A stretch of 64,000 nt of DNA, taken from assembly GCA_030411725.1 (NCBI GenBank), contig MU839830.1, positions 186,001 to 250,000 on the forward strand, written 5' to 3'. Positions 23,440 to 36,400 of this stretch are shown in pieces (the stretch's first letter is position 1; the number at the start of each line of letters is the position of its first letter). The position numbers and the translations under genes were made by a program. The stretch is from Echria macrotheca (taxonomy: Eukaryota; Ascomycota; Sordariomycetes; Sordariales; Schizotheciaceae). The notes under the pieces were generated by a model that did not search any database, was not told where the DNA came from, and worked only from the letters and a program-made list of their open reading frames with translations.

Positions 23440-23734
23440 TTTGATAACGAGAGATGAAAAGAATGAAAACCAAGTTATTTCTCTGGTTACTCGTAGATAT
23501 TTATCCCATCGTCGGTCACCTCCGACACAAGCCGTATGCTTCACCTGCCCGACTGGGAACCGGGGCCGGCTGGGGTCGGCTGCGGGGCAGCGACACCCGG
23601 CCCCCTCCGCAGCGCGCCACGAGCTTATCGATAAGCCCTCCGCGGTGCAGCCAAACCGAATCTCCAAGTTCCAAGTCCAGCCATAAACGATCATCCTCAA
23701 ACAAACACGTCACCCACCACTCCCAACCCCAAAA
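23440..23734. promoter_or_regulatory. Short divergent promoter, oxygenase / FRG1
   Basis: 295 bp separate the two start codons, so the genes probably share promoter elements. No specific factor site is claimed. Confidence 0.6.
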
Positions 23735-24674
23735 ATGGTAAAGCCACTCACATTCAAAGGCGACAAGAAACCAAAAAAGCGGAAGCGCGCCACCGCGGCC
23801 GCCGAAGCCGACCCCGCTGACGCGCCCTCACCCGCCGACAACGACAACGACACGGACAACGCCGCCCCCGCCTCGCGCCGCCTCAAAGCCGCCAAAGCCT
23901 CCAACGAGGAAGACCAAGAAGACCCCGCAAGCGACGACAGCTGGGTCTCGGCCGACGCCGTGACGGACATCTCGGGCCCCATCATGTTCGTCCTCCCGAG
24001 CGACCCGCCCTCGGCGCTAGCCTGCGACGCCAACGGCAAGGTGTTTTCGCTGCCCGTCGAGAACATAGTCGAGAACAACCCGTCGACGGCCGAGCCGCAC
24101 GACGTGAGGCAGGTGTGGGTGGCCAATCGGATCGTAGGAACAGAACATTTCCGGTTCAAGGGGCATCATGGACGGTTTGTTTTTTTCTCCCCTCATCCCA
24201 TTTTACCTAGAGATATTAATGTAACGAAACGGGTTTAGATATCTAAGTAGCGACAAGTTCGGCATGCTCACGGCGACATCGGAAGCCGTGTCCCCGCTGG
24301 AATCGTTCGTCGTGACGGCCACGGCCGATACGCCCGGCACCTTTCAGATCCAGACTTTACGGGATACGTATCTGACGATTAAGGAGGTGACACCGACGAC
24401 GAAAAAGGGGTGTGAGGTGAGGGCGGACGCCGAGGACGTCTCGTTTGATACGACGTTGAGGATACGTATGCAGGCGAGGTTTAAGCCGCGGCTCAAGGCG
24501 TCGCGGGAGGAGAAGGCGCGGGAGAAGATTAGTCGGCGCGAGCTGGAGGAGGCTGTGGGGCGGAGGTTGGATGAGGACGAGGTGAAGAGGTTGAAGAGGG
24601 CGAGGAGGGAGGGGGATTATCATGAGGTGCTGCTGGATATCAAGGTCAAGAGTAAGCATGATAAGTATAGTTGA
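23735..24674 (+). CDS. frg1: FRG1-like nuclear/nucleolar protein
   Basis: Exons 23735-24174 and 24239-24674; 291 residues, close to the FRG1 family length. The N-terminus MVKPLTFKGDKKPKKRKR is the typical Lys-rich nuclear/nucleolar signal, followed by an acidic Ala-rich insert. The beta-trefoil (fascin-like) domain includes SWVSADAVTDISGPIMFVLP, KFGMLTATSEAVSPLESF and QIQTLRDTYLTIKE. The C-terminal basic helical stretch and KSKHDKY end match the family. FRG1 proteins associate with nucleoli and RNA-processing complexes; molecular function in fungi is not settled. Splicing restores HHGRYLSSDKFG in phase. Confidence 0.92.
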
Positions 24675-25873
24675 TTTTTGTTACGATAAAAAAGTGGTGG
24701 GAGGGCGAGGGCGTATTTGGGAAGTTGGTGGATGTAATGATACCCTCGGGAATATTCGACATGTCACAGAGTTGCTGCGGTGGTTGTGAAGAGGCTGGCT
24801 ACCTAGGTAGCTGGGTTGTGCCGCTCTTGTCATCTCGAGTCTTGCCTTGTGTAGATTGGAGATTTCCAGCGAGAACCGAGCGATACATCCAGAGAGACAC
24901 ACACAACAATAGTGCTTAACCACCAACCGTATCTACGTACAAGACATATCTTTTGTAAGAAAGTAAAGAAGATATCCATGTATTGTACCCGGGTAGCAAC
25001 ACACAAAAACCTGCACGACGCAACGCCGACTCCTGAATATCATCCGGTTCAAGACTCTTCAGACCAAATAAACCAACCTCTCTCCTGAAATCTCCGAGAC
25101 ATACCGGATCTAGATAAATAATCATCAAATAGCCCAACACAACCCACACTCACCACAGTCTACCCCAGACGGAAAAGATATGGTACTCCGCACGCAACCC
25201 AAAGAATCCACATCACATAAGTAGCTGCATCGGGGAGGCAAAGAAAAATGTATGTACCGAGGGGATCACGCTATTCTTAGCCTCGATGCTTAAATCCTTC
25301 GTTCCGGTACATGTACAGACACCAGTGGCTAGTGGCTACAATCGTCACTTTGCATATGTGTGCCCCATAGCTACCCCATACTTCGTCCACAAGTCCAACG
25401 ACATGCTCCGCATCACCACTTCAGAAGTTCAGCCCCATGCAGTATCAAAATTTTCTTAAATTCATTTCTGAACCATGTTCTATTTGCGACAGGGCCGCCG
25501 ACGCTGGAATCTGACCGTCATCAGTCTTCGACTCGTAGTCCGTTCATCGCTAAACAATAACGCCGTAACTATGCAAGTAAACACGTGCCTGACCCTATAT
25601 GGACATGAACCGCCGTCCCTCCACTGTATCCATAGTCCTGCTGGTAACCCATAGGTGGTATAACAAAGCTCCCCTCTCCTCTCAAAAACAAATATGATAC
25701 ACGCTAAAGCCAGCTGTGGCCTGAGACTTTTACTCGTCCGGTTCTAAGCCGGCTACAACAGGATCTGCCTGCTCTTCACTCACTAAAAAGTGACGAAAGT
25801 GACACGAGCCCTGCTTCCCTTCAGATTCCTTATCTGATTCCACTTGCTCGTTCGGTTCTTCTGCCACCGCTTG
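24675..25873. other. Convergent intergenic region FRG1 / MADS factor
   Basis: 1.2 kb between two converging genes; expected to hold both 3' UTRs. A TACCTAGGTA palindrome lies at 24800-24809. No coding exon seen. Confidence 0.6.
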
Positions 25874-27881
25874 CTAAGCAGTGTCAGTTTTGGTTCGCTT
25901 AGCCTCGTTGCTCGCATCCAGGTGGTCATGGCGAGGCCCATTGCCACTTATGTCTGGAGTCTTCCTCTTATTAGGTGTAGGGTGGTCGTCTCGCAGAAAA
26001 GACGGCCCGGTGCCGTTAACTGGCGTGGCAAAGTTGAGTGGGCTCGGCAGCGTGTTGTTATCGTTCCTCTGAAAACCCCAACCCCAGGAACTAGGGCTAG
26101 GCAAAAAGTCCGTGTCAAGGAACCGCGATGGCAGTGCCGAAACAGGCGTGTCGATATTCATGTTATTTTGGTGCGGAACCGGCCTGGCAAAAGGGTTGGG
26201 CGGCCCAGATGCACCAGCCGAGAGTAGAGCCGAAGCAGATGGAGATGGAGGCGGTAGAACCACACCGCCTGAGTGGGAGTCTGTTGGCCGCCGCGATGGT
26301 TGCGATGTCACGTCGGTTGCGGTCGTGCCACGAGGCGAAGATGACTCGTTCGTAGCGCTCCCGCCATCCGATGGCTCGTCCGGGATTTGCACCTTGAGGC
26401 GCGGCCGAGCGCCGGCGCCAGCGCCGACCCGAAGGCTGTTGGATCGAGACGGCGGCGTAAAAGTGGTCTCGGGAATCGCAGACATGGAGCCGTTTCTTTT
26501 GATGCCTTGGCCCTGTGTGCTCGCTCGCTGGAGCTGCGGTGGAGAGCTCGTGGCGTTGCTCCTCGAAACACTCCCGACATCTATCGACTGGGACCGATGG
26601 GCACCCGGATCGGGCTTGATATCGGGGTTGAAAGCGGCCAAGTGCTGAGAGAGGATAGACCGGTTCTCGTCAATGGGCGTAAAGATACTGCCGGTGGCGC
26701 GCGGCGGCTGCTTCTTTATGTTGGTATCGAGTAACAGCGATTGTCTTCGTCCGTCGGCCGGTTGGGGTTTCCGCGGCTCTACAGGCGGAGGCGGCAGAGG
26801 CTCTGACGCAGGCGGCGCCTGGTGTTCCTGCTGCGATTGCTGGACGGGCGGCGGTGGAGGCGGCGGCGCTATTTGCACTTGGGGTTGCGGAGGGCTCCGC
26901 ATGGGGTGCACCTGAGGCTGCGGAGCCATGTGCTGGACGGGCTGCTGGGGCGGCGGCTGAGGAGCGGGAGGTTGCGGAGGCGAGGCAGAGTGCCGTGACG
27001 GCGGCGCCTGGGGCTGGGGAGGGAAGTTTGGCGGAAGCGAAGACCTCCGCTCCTCCATGTATGGCTGCATCTGATGTGTATGCGGCTGTGGTGGTTGTTG
27101 GTAGGCAAGTTGCGGGTGAACCTGCGGCATCGAGTGAGGAGGCATAGAAGGAGGAAGATTGACGGTGTTTTGTGGGTTGTAGATGTTCGGCTGCGGTACA
27201 AAAGCGAAGCCGTTCACATTCTGCGGTTGGGGCTGTCCTTGCTGAGGAACCATTCCCATGCCGATTCTTCGGAAATCATTTCTCGACGAAGGGCGAGACC
27301 CAGGTCCGGGTTGGGGGGTGTGTCCCCGGGGATGCCCCGGGTGTGGCGCGAAGACGCCCGTGGGCATCGGCGGCGAGGCTGATGGGGTGTGATGCCTCAT
27401 GTTCGGAAATGTGGCAACTTGCCCTTGGAAGTGAGGCGGCAGCATCTGAGGGTCCATGCCGTCACCTTGCGGAGGAGTGCCGTCGTCCTCGTCGTCTTCG
27501 TCGAAGGTGCCGCCGCCATTGAAGTCGGCCGGTGTTTTGTGCTCGTTGGCAGGACCATGCTGTTTATGATTAGTTTGGCTACCTTGCAAAGCGGACTGGA
27601 AACCTACATAAGAGTGCCGTGCTATCATTCCCCTTAAGTCGCATGATGAATACTGGTATAGCTTCTTGTTGGCACCAAAAATAATGACTGCAACGTCCAC
27701 GGAGCAGAGCACCGAGAGCTCATGAGCCTTCTTGAACAAGCCGCCTTTTCGCTTGAGGAAGGTGCTGGAGCGGGGTATCGCGGTCAGCGCAGGCTAGATG
27801 GCAGCAGACGATAAAAGGTGCTTACACGGAGCGATTCCGATCATCCTTGATCGCCTTGATTTCGATCTTTCTACGGCCCAT
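25874..27881 (-). CDS. rlm1: RLM1/MEF2-type MADS-box transcription factor
   Basis: Exons on the minus strand: 27881-27826, 27764-27608, 27559-25874; 632 residues. The MADS domain is built across the first intron: MGRRKIEIKAIKDDRNRSV joined to TFLKRKGGLFKKAHELSVLC, then DVAVIIFGANKKLYQYSS. The MEF2-class signature (KIEIKAI, not the SRF class) and the following GPANEHKTPADFNGG block match fungal Rlm1, the factor downstream of the cell-wall-integrity MAP kinase Slt2/Mpk1. The remaining part is Pro/Gln/His-rich and ends with NKRKTPDISG and a basic EAKRTKTD tail; several Ser-Pro sites could be MAPK targets. The second intron (27560-27607) is 48 nt, in frame and stop-free, so a retained isoform is possible. 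The gene has 5.5 kb of non-coding DNA upstream. Confidence 0.94.
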
Positions 27882-30800
27882 GGTGTCGAGCGTGCGCTGG
27901 AATGTGAAGGAGAGGTGGAGCGCTTCGTCGGGCCCGGGGCGTTGTTGAGTCGGCGACTAGCACGACGGTCGGCCTCGACGGCTTCTTTGTCAACGGCCAA
28001 GGAGCGAGGCCGCTGCGATCAAACGTGGTGATATTCCACGGGGCTGGAGATGGGACAGGTGGTGATGCACGGCGACGGGGAGCTTCGCCTTGGCCGGGGT
28101 CCAAGAAGACTCCAACTGCTAAGTCGCGCTGCGGTGGATGCGGTCGGCCTGAGTCCTGGAACCCACGAGCTCGGACGATGGCGATGACCGGGCGAGGGGT
28201 TCTTTTTGTGCCCCCGGCGGCGGCAGCCGTAGAATGTTGATAGACGACGTCAATTCTGCTGTCCAAGACAAGGGTACACTGGTACTTGCGGCGCCGCTGG
28301 ATGCAGTTGAGAGCGATGAGGCTGGTTTTGGTGATCTAAAAATAATCCAAGAGCACAGTTGGGGTTGGGGGAGGAGGGAGGAGTGGGCAAGGTGTTTGTG
28401 GGCGGGGGGATGCCTAAGACCTGCGCACCGCACAAGAGCCGGGGCCACGACACCCGCAGCAGCAGCCACCTGGGCGAAGAAGTCTGGAGGGCAGGCAAAG
28501 CCGAAACCAGCTCATCCCGGATTGGCTGGATGCGAAGAAAGAACCCTGCTCGTCCGTACAGGTCGCCAACGGTTCTGGAACCTCTTGCTCCGACAATTTT
28601 CGAGGTCGCGTCGCCGGTTGAACTTGTTAGAGCGGGCCCTCTTGAGCTTTTGTAGCGACGACGGGGATTCAGTGATGAAAAGGCAATGACGATCGCGGCA
28701 GGCGATATGGAACGAATCCCACATTCCCGGTCTGCAGTATCGGCCAAAGGGCAGCAGCAATACGCAAGGCCGCGGAAGTCGAACGAAGACTCGCAGCAGT
28801 GAAACCTGCGATGGCAACCGCTGCAACCTAGAGCTGAAACCAGCAGATCGCGCAGCAGGTGCTGCTGTCGGTTGACTAGTGGGAGAGGGAAGTGGGGGTC
28901 CGAGAGCTACTGAGTTTTCTGTACGGCCACAACTCGGTTCCGCACAATGGGACTCGCCGTGACAGCAAATCTCGCCTTTGCAATATAACCGGGAAAGAAC
29001 TTTGCGACTTTCCACATCATCCACGTCCCGGCTTCATTAAACAGTGGAGGCATATCTGCAGTTTGTCCTGATATGCCCCTCTTCTACCATCTGCGAGATA
29101 CAGTGATTCCGGGTGGAGGAAGGCGTCCGGTTCATGGCTCGGGACTCGACAACGACCACGACAATGGACTCGCCCCCCCTCCTGTCAGAAGAACAAAAGG
29201 GCAAAATGACTGCCCGCATCTGTCATCAACCTCAAACATGTGCAATCGGGGCGCTGATTGGCCAGCATTCGCAACGCTACGCAAGGAGTAATACTGAGAC
29301 AGGCTCGACAAACACAAATCACCTGCTTTTTATGGACATGGCATCGACCAGCGTAGCATTCTGACAGGCCCCTTGGCTGGACCAATTCAGACGAACTCGT
29401 CCAGGTTCGACAATTCCATCTCGGAGCGCTGCCGGAGGCGGATGCCAGAGGAACGGACGGCATTTTGCGCCCGCGATGTAACCCCCAATCTGCAACTCAT
29501 CAAGGCGCGCTAGTGTAGTTCGCCAGATGAACAAGTCGGGGAAGTCTGAGATGGACCCTGTGGTGGACCCTGGGCCAACTGCCGCAGATGTGACCACAAG
29601 TCCACACCTCGCCGCCGGCCGAGCTTGCTGACAGCCGATAGACGCGCAATCGGGTTAATTACCCTCTTTCCCCGCGCCGAGTCTTGAAGGGGGGCAAATT
29701 AGCAGTCCCCTTCAAGATTCCCAAGTTTCCTTTCTTCAAGACGGTTGGTTTCTGTTGTCTGGAAGCGGGACACAATCCGGCAAAGTGTGTTCATCGCCCA
29801 CCTCGGCGGCGGGATGATTCCTTCTCCAGAGCTCGGTGGCCGCTGAGCGACGCGACTCGAGAGTTCGATGGCGGGGTCCCTGCACCCATCTCGCCGAGTG
29901 CTGCAGCCAACGGCACCAAGCACACACGCGACCCGACCGAACACGACCTGGGCAAATTGCGTCTGCAGCTCTCATTGGTGGTCCACGCAATTTAGCCCAC
30001 AAACCGGTCATCCTGCAAGCGCCGGACTGGGATAAATGGCTGTTTGGGGTGTTAATTTGCCCCAATCGAGTGGGCCTGCTGCTCGGGAGTGGCACACACT
30101 ATTTTTAGAACTAAATTTAGAAGCAAAGAAACGCAGGCTTTTTGACGCGCTGATAGGCCACCCCGCTGTGACGCTTCCCGATGAAATGCGATCAGCAAAC
30201 CGGCACACAACGCCCTTCCTTCTCGACACCGACATTTTGGGGGTGTTAATTGAAATGATCAACCAAACCGGCGGTTTTTTTGCCCTGGACTCGGCCAAAA
30301 TGTTGGAGTGACACGGGAACAAGGGGCTTCCCGCACCCGCATTCCCATCAAAGCTATTCTCGTCTTCATGGGCGTCTTGTCGTCCAATCACCATATTTCC
30401 CATCCCCCATTCCGCCGTTCTTGAAAGCCGCGTGAGATGTGAACACTATCGACCGCGTTTCGTAGACGAACGAAGTTTTGTGGGAGGAGAGAGTTACATT
30501 GCCGCAGGTATTTTGCTCTCATTGCTGACCGGTAGTGCTTGTCTGTGGTGGTGCTGGTACCGATGTCCATGATATTTTGGCTGTCTTCGTCGTTGATGAA
30601 ATCACAAAGGGAGGGAGAGGGACCCGGCACACCGGTAGTAGACCACACACACTCTCTCTCTCTCTATCGAACCCGACCCAAAAGCAAGGGCCAAGACTTG
30701 TCTCGTCTGCATGGGCGGCGGTTAGGCAAGGGACAACACCATACATGTTGGGCAAGATGCGGGTCAACCACGCGAGGCTCCGAGACAAAGTTAGAAACAA

Positions 30801-33409
30801 CCACCACCCGTTTCCGGTATTTTCTTTCTGTGCCTCTCTCTCTCTCTCTCTGCTGCCCTATCGAGATCTGCATGCATGCATACATAGCTACATCCCGTCC
30901 GCTCGAGTCACCCTTTCCCAATCACCGGGGTCCGGCCTTCTCGCCTCGCTGCAATGCATGCATCACGGCCTGCGGGGGAAGATGTTGGACGCAGGTATAC
31001 ACTGCCTACCTTTTTACATGTATATCTATGTAGTCTCCAAAGACTCCACTCGTCCGGGAAGTGAAAAGTGCGAGGACCCAGGACCCTCTCCACTCCACAA
31101 CGTTAGAGAGGGGGTTCTGTTATCTGATCCGATCAACCGACTCGCCTATCGCTGCTGATCGGGAGTCGTAGGGCTGTGCCAGGGCAATGAAAACTCGCCA
31201 AACAAATGAAGTCGGCAAATCGGTGTTTCATGGGATCCGCTTTTCTCCAGCCGTTTGTTCTCAGCCTCGCCGCGTTAAAGTGCTTTCCCCTCCTCCCCCA
31301 AACTCCTCCCACCGACCTTGATGTTTCGCCGTGGGACCAACCAGAAGACGGATCTTGCCGGCTTACACCTCCACAGCACGCCACCGTGATCTGCTGGCAG
31401 TGTGGTGTGCTTCAGCCACCCCGTCTTGTTCCCGTCCCACCCGTCCACCCGTCCAACCCGTCACGAGCCTCACTCTTTCTCAAGGTGAAACAGATTTTGC
31501 ATGACCATCACCACGCCGCAAACCGTGTGTGTGAGTGTGGCTGGTGTCCTTTCGTAACCCTGTATCGCCCCGAACCGAAAGAAAAAAAGTCCGTCAGCCT
31601 TCCATCTGCTTGATTCCACATTCCACTGCATTACTCCGTACCGTACCGTGGCTCCCTAAACCGTATGAGCCATGATCTGTCGAATGCCGCTCGTCGGAGC
31701 ATTGAACCGAGACACACACGGCCACAACGCTGGTCACGGCAAGGCTGACGAGGCTCTCTTGTTTTTTTTCCCTCCCCTACCTCTGTAGTGTACAAGATAG
31801 AGATGTTTGTAAGTAATGACATAACTGCCCGGTGGGTAGGTAGGTCGTCCCTAACCGCCAGCCGCGCAGGACCACCCCCAAGGTACACCCCACCCGCATC
31901 ATCACCTGCTTGCTGCTGCTGCTGTTGCTGCATTACCACCCCATCTATCTTGGTTTTCCTGGATCCCAGAGAGAATGGGACAGAAAGAAAGAATACTACC
32001 GTGCCGTACCGGGTATCTAACCGGTTCCCTGAAATCGGCCGAGCGTCCGCGGACCTGCATTTTGGGCCTCCTTACCTGCATACATGTATGTGCATCTTGT
32101 GCATCTTTCCAAAAATATCATCAATTTAAACTTCATGTGTTCCCCCCCACCTCAGCACTGCACCCACTCTTTCTCCACCATTCCACGGCCCCAGTCCTTC
32201 TGCAACCAACATCATTCGGGTGCGTGTTCAGCCTCATGTGTGTACGTCGTGGTATGTCGTGGATGTGGATCGTGGACTGTGAACTCCATACTTGTGAACT
32301 CCAGAACTGTGAATCGTGTCGCCATCTAACGGAATGCTATCCTTCCTTCAACTACATATGTATCTATCGAGAGAGAACACATGCTAAAGCCTATCCCTCC
32401 TCCAAGCTTACATATGCCCCCGTCTGATCTTGATCTTCTGCAAGATAATCATCGTCGTCAGCGTGTTCAGCGTGTTCAGCGTCCTCTGTAAAATCGTCAC
32501 GAGATAGCCAAGGTAGTCAGAACAACCAGTTAATTCAACAATGACCAACCATACCCTATCATAAGATGCAACAACGACGAAGAACTCAAGGTATCTATCT
32601 CCCTATCCGTAAACACACACACATATCTCCAATTCTCCAGATCCCCCCTGAACCACAACCCCCACCAGTAAAACACAGCAACACCTGATCAAAGCTTGAA
32701 AAACGTATCACCAGTCTCGCTCGTCAACCGAGCGGGCCACATCTCAAATCATGATCATGAGCATCCATCCATCCCCGATCCACAACCCACAATCCCTGAT
32801 CCATACAGTCCACCATCCGTGATCCACGCCCACTCGACATACTGCGTAACCGTCACTCACTCAACCATGAACCACGATGGAATCTCTTAAACACCACTCA
32901 AAAAAAGATTTTAGTTCTTTCATTCTTCTTTCTCGCTTCCGCCCATCACGCAGGACTCACCGAGGGAGCAGCAGCACAGTGGCGCAGACGTCGCCGGGCG
33001 GCCGGCGGGCGCGGGCAACCGGCACACTCTCCTCTCGCTCCCGCCCATCCCAAATAACACACTCCCTTCTAGATACCCCCCAGTGACAGTATCCCTCCTA
33101 TCCCTCTCCCGGCAAACCGGTCTGCCGCCGCCGCCGCCATTCCAATTTTTGTTTCAGCGCATTTCAAATCCCCATCTTCTCCGATCGCATCGGACCGGAC
33201 GGACAAGCGCGCTCCCGCCATGTATCGACACAAACCCCGGATTCCCATGTACAATACAGCCGCTTAAAAAAAAAAACCCCATACCTAATTCCCAAGTCCC
33301 GGATATTACATGCCGAATAACCTAAACTCCGATGGTTTCTTTGGCCATTTGCCCCCCGATTTCCCCATGCATGCAGAAACAGAAAGAGAAAAAAAAAAAA
33401 AACACAACC
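27882..33409. other. Long gene-free region upstream of the MADS factor
   Basis: 5.5 kb from the MADS start codon to the TAF1 stop. No coding exon was recognised; frames up to about 207 codons lack any family feature and are low-complexity. Contents seen: CA/CT microsatellite at 30643-30666, CT tract at 30835-30852, a CTG-type triplet tract near 31909-31931, a 9-bp GCGTGTTCA tandem at 32461-32482, and degenerate GATCCAC words near 32765-32840. It probably includes a long leader and regulatory DNA of the MADS gene. Confidence 0.55.
30643..30666 (+). repeat. CA/CT compound microsatellite
   Basis: A short CACACAC run passes directly into a (TC)n tract; a second pure CT tract lies at 30835-30852. 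Confidence 0.85.
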
Positions 33410-36400
33410 TCAGATAATGTTCTTGAAGCTGGCGGCCACGGGCGCATTGATCGACCCCAAGCTGGCCGTGTCGTCCTCCTTTTGGTCGCGGGCTATCGTC
33501 CCGTTGAGCATGGGACACAACCTAGAACAATAATTAGTAGCTGTTCAGATAGACAGAACAAAAAACTCACTTTTTGTTGGTCTTGATGTGCCCAATCTGA
33601 CCACAAGTTGCGCACTTCCGCGTAGTGCCCGTCGCCTTCTCCGTCGCAGGCTCCGGAGATCCATCCTCACCCCCAGGCAGACCGCCCGCCATCTTGGCCT
33701 GGAGCTTCTTCTGCTTGTCGCGCTTCTTGCTGCGCTCTCGGTTCTTGATCAGACGTTCCTCTTCCTTCCGGGCACTGCAACGAGTTAGCCAAAAATTTCA
33801 GGTTCATGCCATCAATCACTTACAGATCAAGAATAAGACTGTCCTTCAGCGCGTCACCCGTGAGCTGTGCATTGTAAATGCTGTTCCCCGTTAGCATCAT
33901 ATCCCCAGCAGACTCTGCCAATACTTACTCAATCCTCTCAAGGTCTTGCTGCCGCCGTTTCTTGATATACTGCATGATGACAGCCGGATCATGCACAAGT
34001 TCTGTGACAGTGCGCACGGTCCCGTCGTCGGATCTGATCTCGCGCGTAATCTTCATTTTCCTCTTGTTCCCGTCGGCGCCGCTCTGCGTGACTTGACTCA
34101 TGCCTTCCACCACAGGCGTGGCTACCGCTTGACTGGTATTGACGTTGAATCGGTCGTCCTCATCCTCTTGCACAAGGACGTCGTCGTCGTCGTGCTTCGT
34201 CTCATCCTGTAGACTTTCCTTCTGTCGGTTCCAGATGTCCGTGATAGCCTCGGTATAGAGCGTATCCTGGTTCTTGACATTGTACATGTGACCGCCGTTG
34301 GCTTTGCGTTGCCGCTCTATGGCATCTGCCGACGTGGCCATGGGGCCCTGAAGTTGTTCAAGATAACCTCCCTTCATGGAGGTCCGTAGGAAACTTATTC
34401 CCAGCCCTTTACCGGTCGGGTCCCCTACGCCGTGGACGGCAAGCATGGCCTTGCCGTGACTGGCATCGATAAACGCCTTGGTTGTCCTCCAGGGCGCCAT
34501 CTTGCCGGCGAGCGCATCGGGTTGCAGCTCATCCGCCGCGTCGGCGAGTTCATCCTTGTCGCCGTCGTTGATTTCATAACCACCGTTCTCCAGCTCGTGG
34601 GCACCGACCTGCATCGCATCGAGCAGACAGACTTCTTCGGGTCTGACGAGAGCACGGATCCCAGCCTCGTTCATCATCTCCTCACCCTCGGGTAGTGCCC
34701 AATCCTTGCTCTCCTTCCTAAAGATGAGGAACTCCTTGAGCTTCTGGCGGTTCTGCGACTCATTCGAGTCTGCAACGTGCTTGGTGATATCATGCAACGT
34801 CACAGGCGGGCCACGTCGCAGAAGGCGGTACGACACCATCTTGAGACGATTCTTGGCGATGTTGGTAACGCGTCGTGAGTGTGGGCCCGGCACCTCCATA
34901 GATGGCAGGGTTTGGCCCACGACATAGAGGTGGTCGATATTGCGGATGTACCATGACGAACCATGCTGACCGGTACTGCTGCGGCCGATGATGAAATCCG
35001 TCGGCCTCGGACTGTGCTTGAATATCGGGGCGCGGAACATCTGGTTATGAAGCGTAGGGACGATCTCGCCCGGATGCACGTGCCCAAAGATGGCGAATGG
35101 TGAGCGATCCTCAGGCATGAGAATGACGAGTTCGCCGAGATCACGCTTCTCCGGACGCGTATCACCGCCCTTGTTGCGGCGGTAGTAGTTGATGATCTTT
35201 TGACCCATGCCAAAGTTGGAAAGGACGGTGGGGATTTCCTCGCAATACTCGAACAGAATGGCTGTCGAGTTGTCGTTCATGCTCAGATCTTGCGACTGCT
35301 TGAAAATCTCGCTGACCCGCTTCCCCTTAAGAAGCTTCCGTTTGACGATGTTGGGCTTGCTGAATTTGATCTGACCAACAGCATCTTTCTTGGGATTGAG
35401 CAGCGGGCGGTGGTAGCTGTGAGGATCGCTGGCCGCCAGCTTGACCCTGTAGTACGGCCACTGGAGCCGCTGAGCCGTCATGCTGTGTTCGACAGGGATG
35501 CTCGCCAGCGTGGCGCGCACCCTGTTCTGGTTGTTTTCTTTCAGCGCGTCGTAGGCAGCGTCTGACGAGAAGTTGAATCGTTGCCCCAATTCTCTGCCGA
35601 GCTTGCCATTCGCCAGACGGATCATCTTGTGCTGCGTCTTCCTCCGCTTTTGTGCCCGTCCGGAGTCGGCATCGTCGATGAGGAGATACGGATCATTCAT
35701 ATCAAGCAGAACTCGCTTGCCGAGCTTGGCCGTCGCCTCTTCAAAGTTGTCGAAGTTTGGTGCCGTGAATTGGGGGATCGGAGGCAGGCCATGAGGAATC
35801 TCGACCCGTCTCTTCTTAGTAGGCGCGTCTTCCCAGAAGGCATCGTCAAGCTCTTCGCCGTCGTCAAATTCACCCTTAATGGATCTGTCCGCTTTTGGCT
35901 CCGCGACTACCGCCTGAATTTCGCCCATAGCGATCACCGAGTCCCAGTCATGGCATATCGTGGCAATGTCCTGCAGCGTAAATCCGCCGATGGGCTGCGA
36001 GTCCATTTCGTCGTCATCCACAAACACCTCCAGCTCGGCTTGTTGCACAGGTTCCGGTTCCTCCAGACAGACCAGCCCATGCATCTCAGCATTCCGTATC
36101 CTCTGGTATACCGAAGAGGCGGCCGGGCCCGGGATTCTGAAGTGCTTCTCGTAGTCGGCATCGAGTTCGAGACTGAGCTTGGACGGGACCAACGGTTTTG
36201 GCGGTTTGGCCGGCTTCTTGGAGATCCAGTGTGCCTGTTTGGGTTTTAAGAGTTCATTCCAGTTGAGAATTGCATTTTCCTCGAAACCAGGCCACGCTTG
36301 TTTGACCGTGTCGATGAAATTCTCCGCCGGCGCGGGGATATTCGGATCTTGGTTGCCTTCGCCGGGGCCCTCGTCGTGGTCGAAGTTGAGGAACCGGAGG

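Noticed and set aside
35581..36249. 222-aa plus-strand frame within TAF1
   Set aside because: Antisense to a conserved TAF1 region; no family features.
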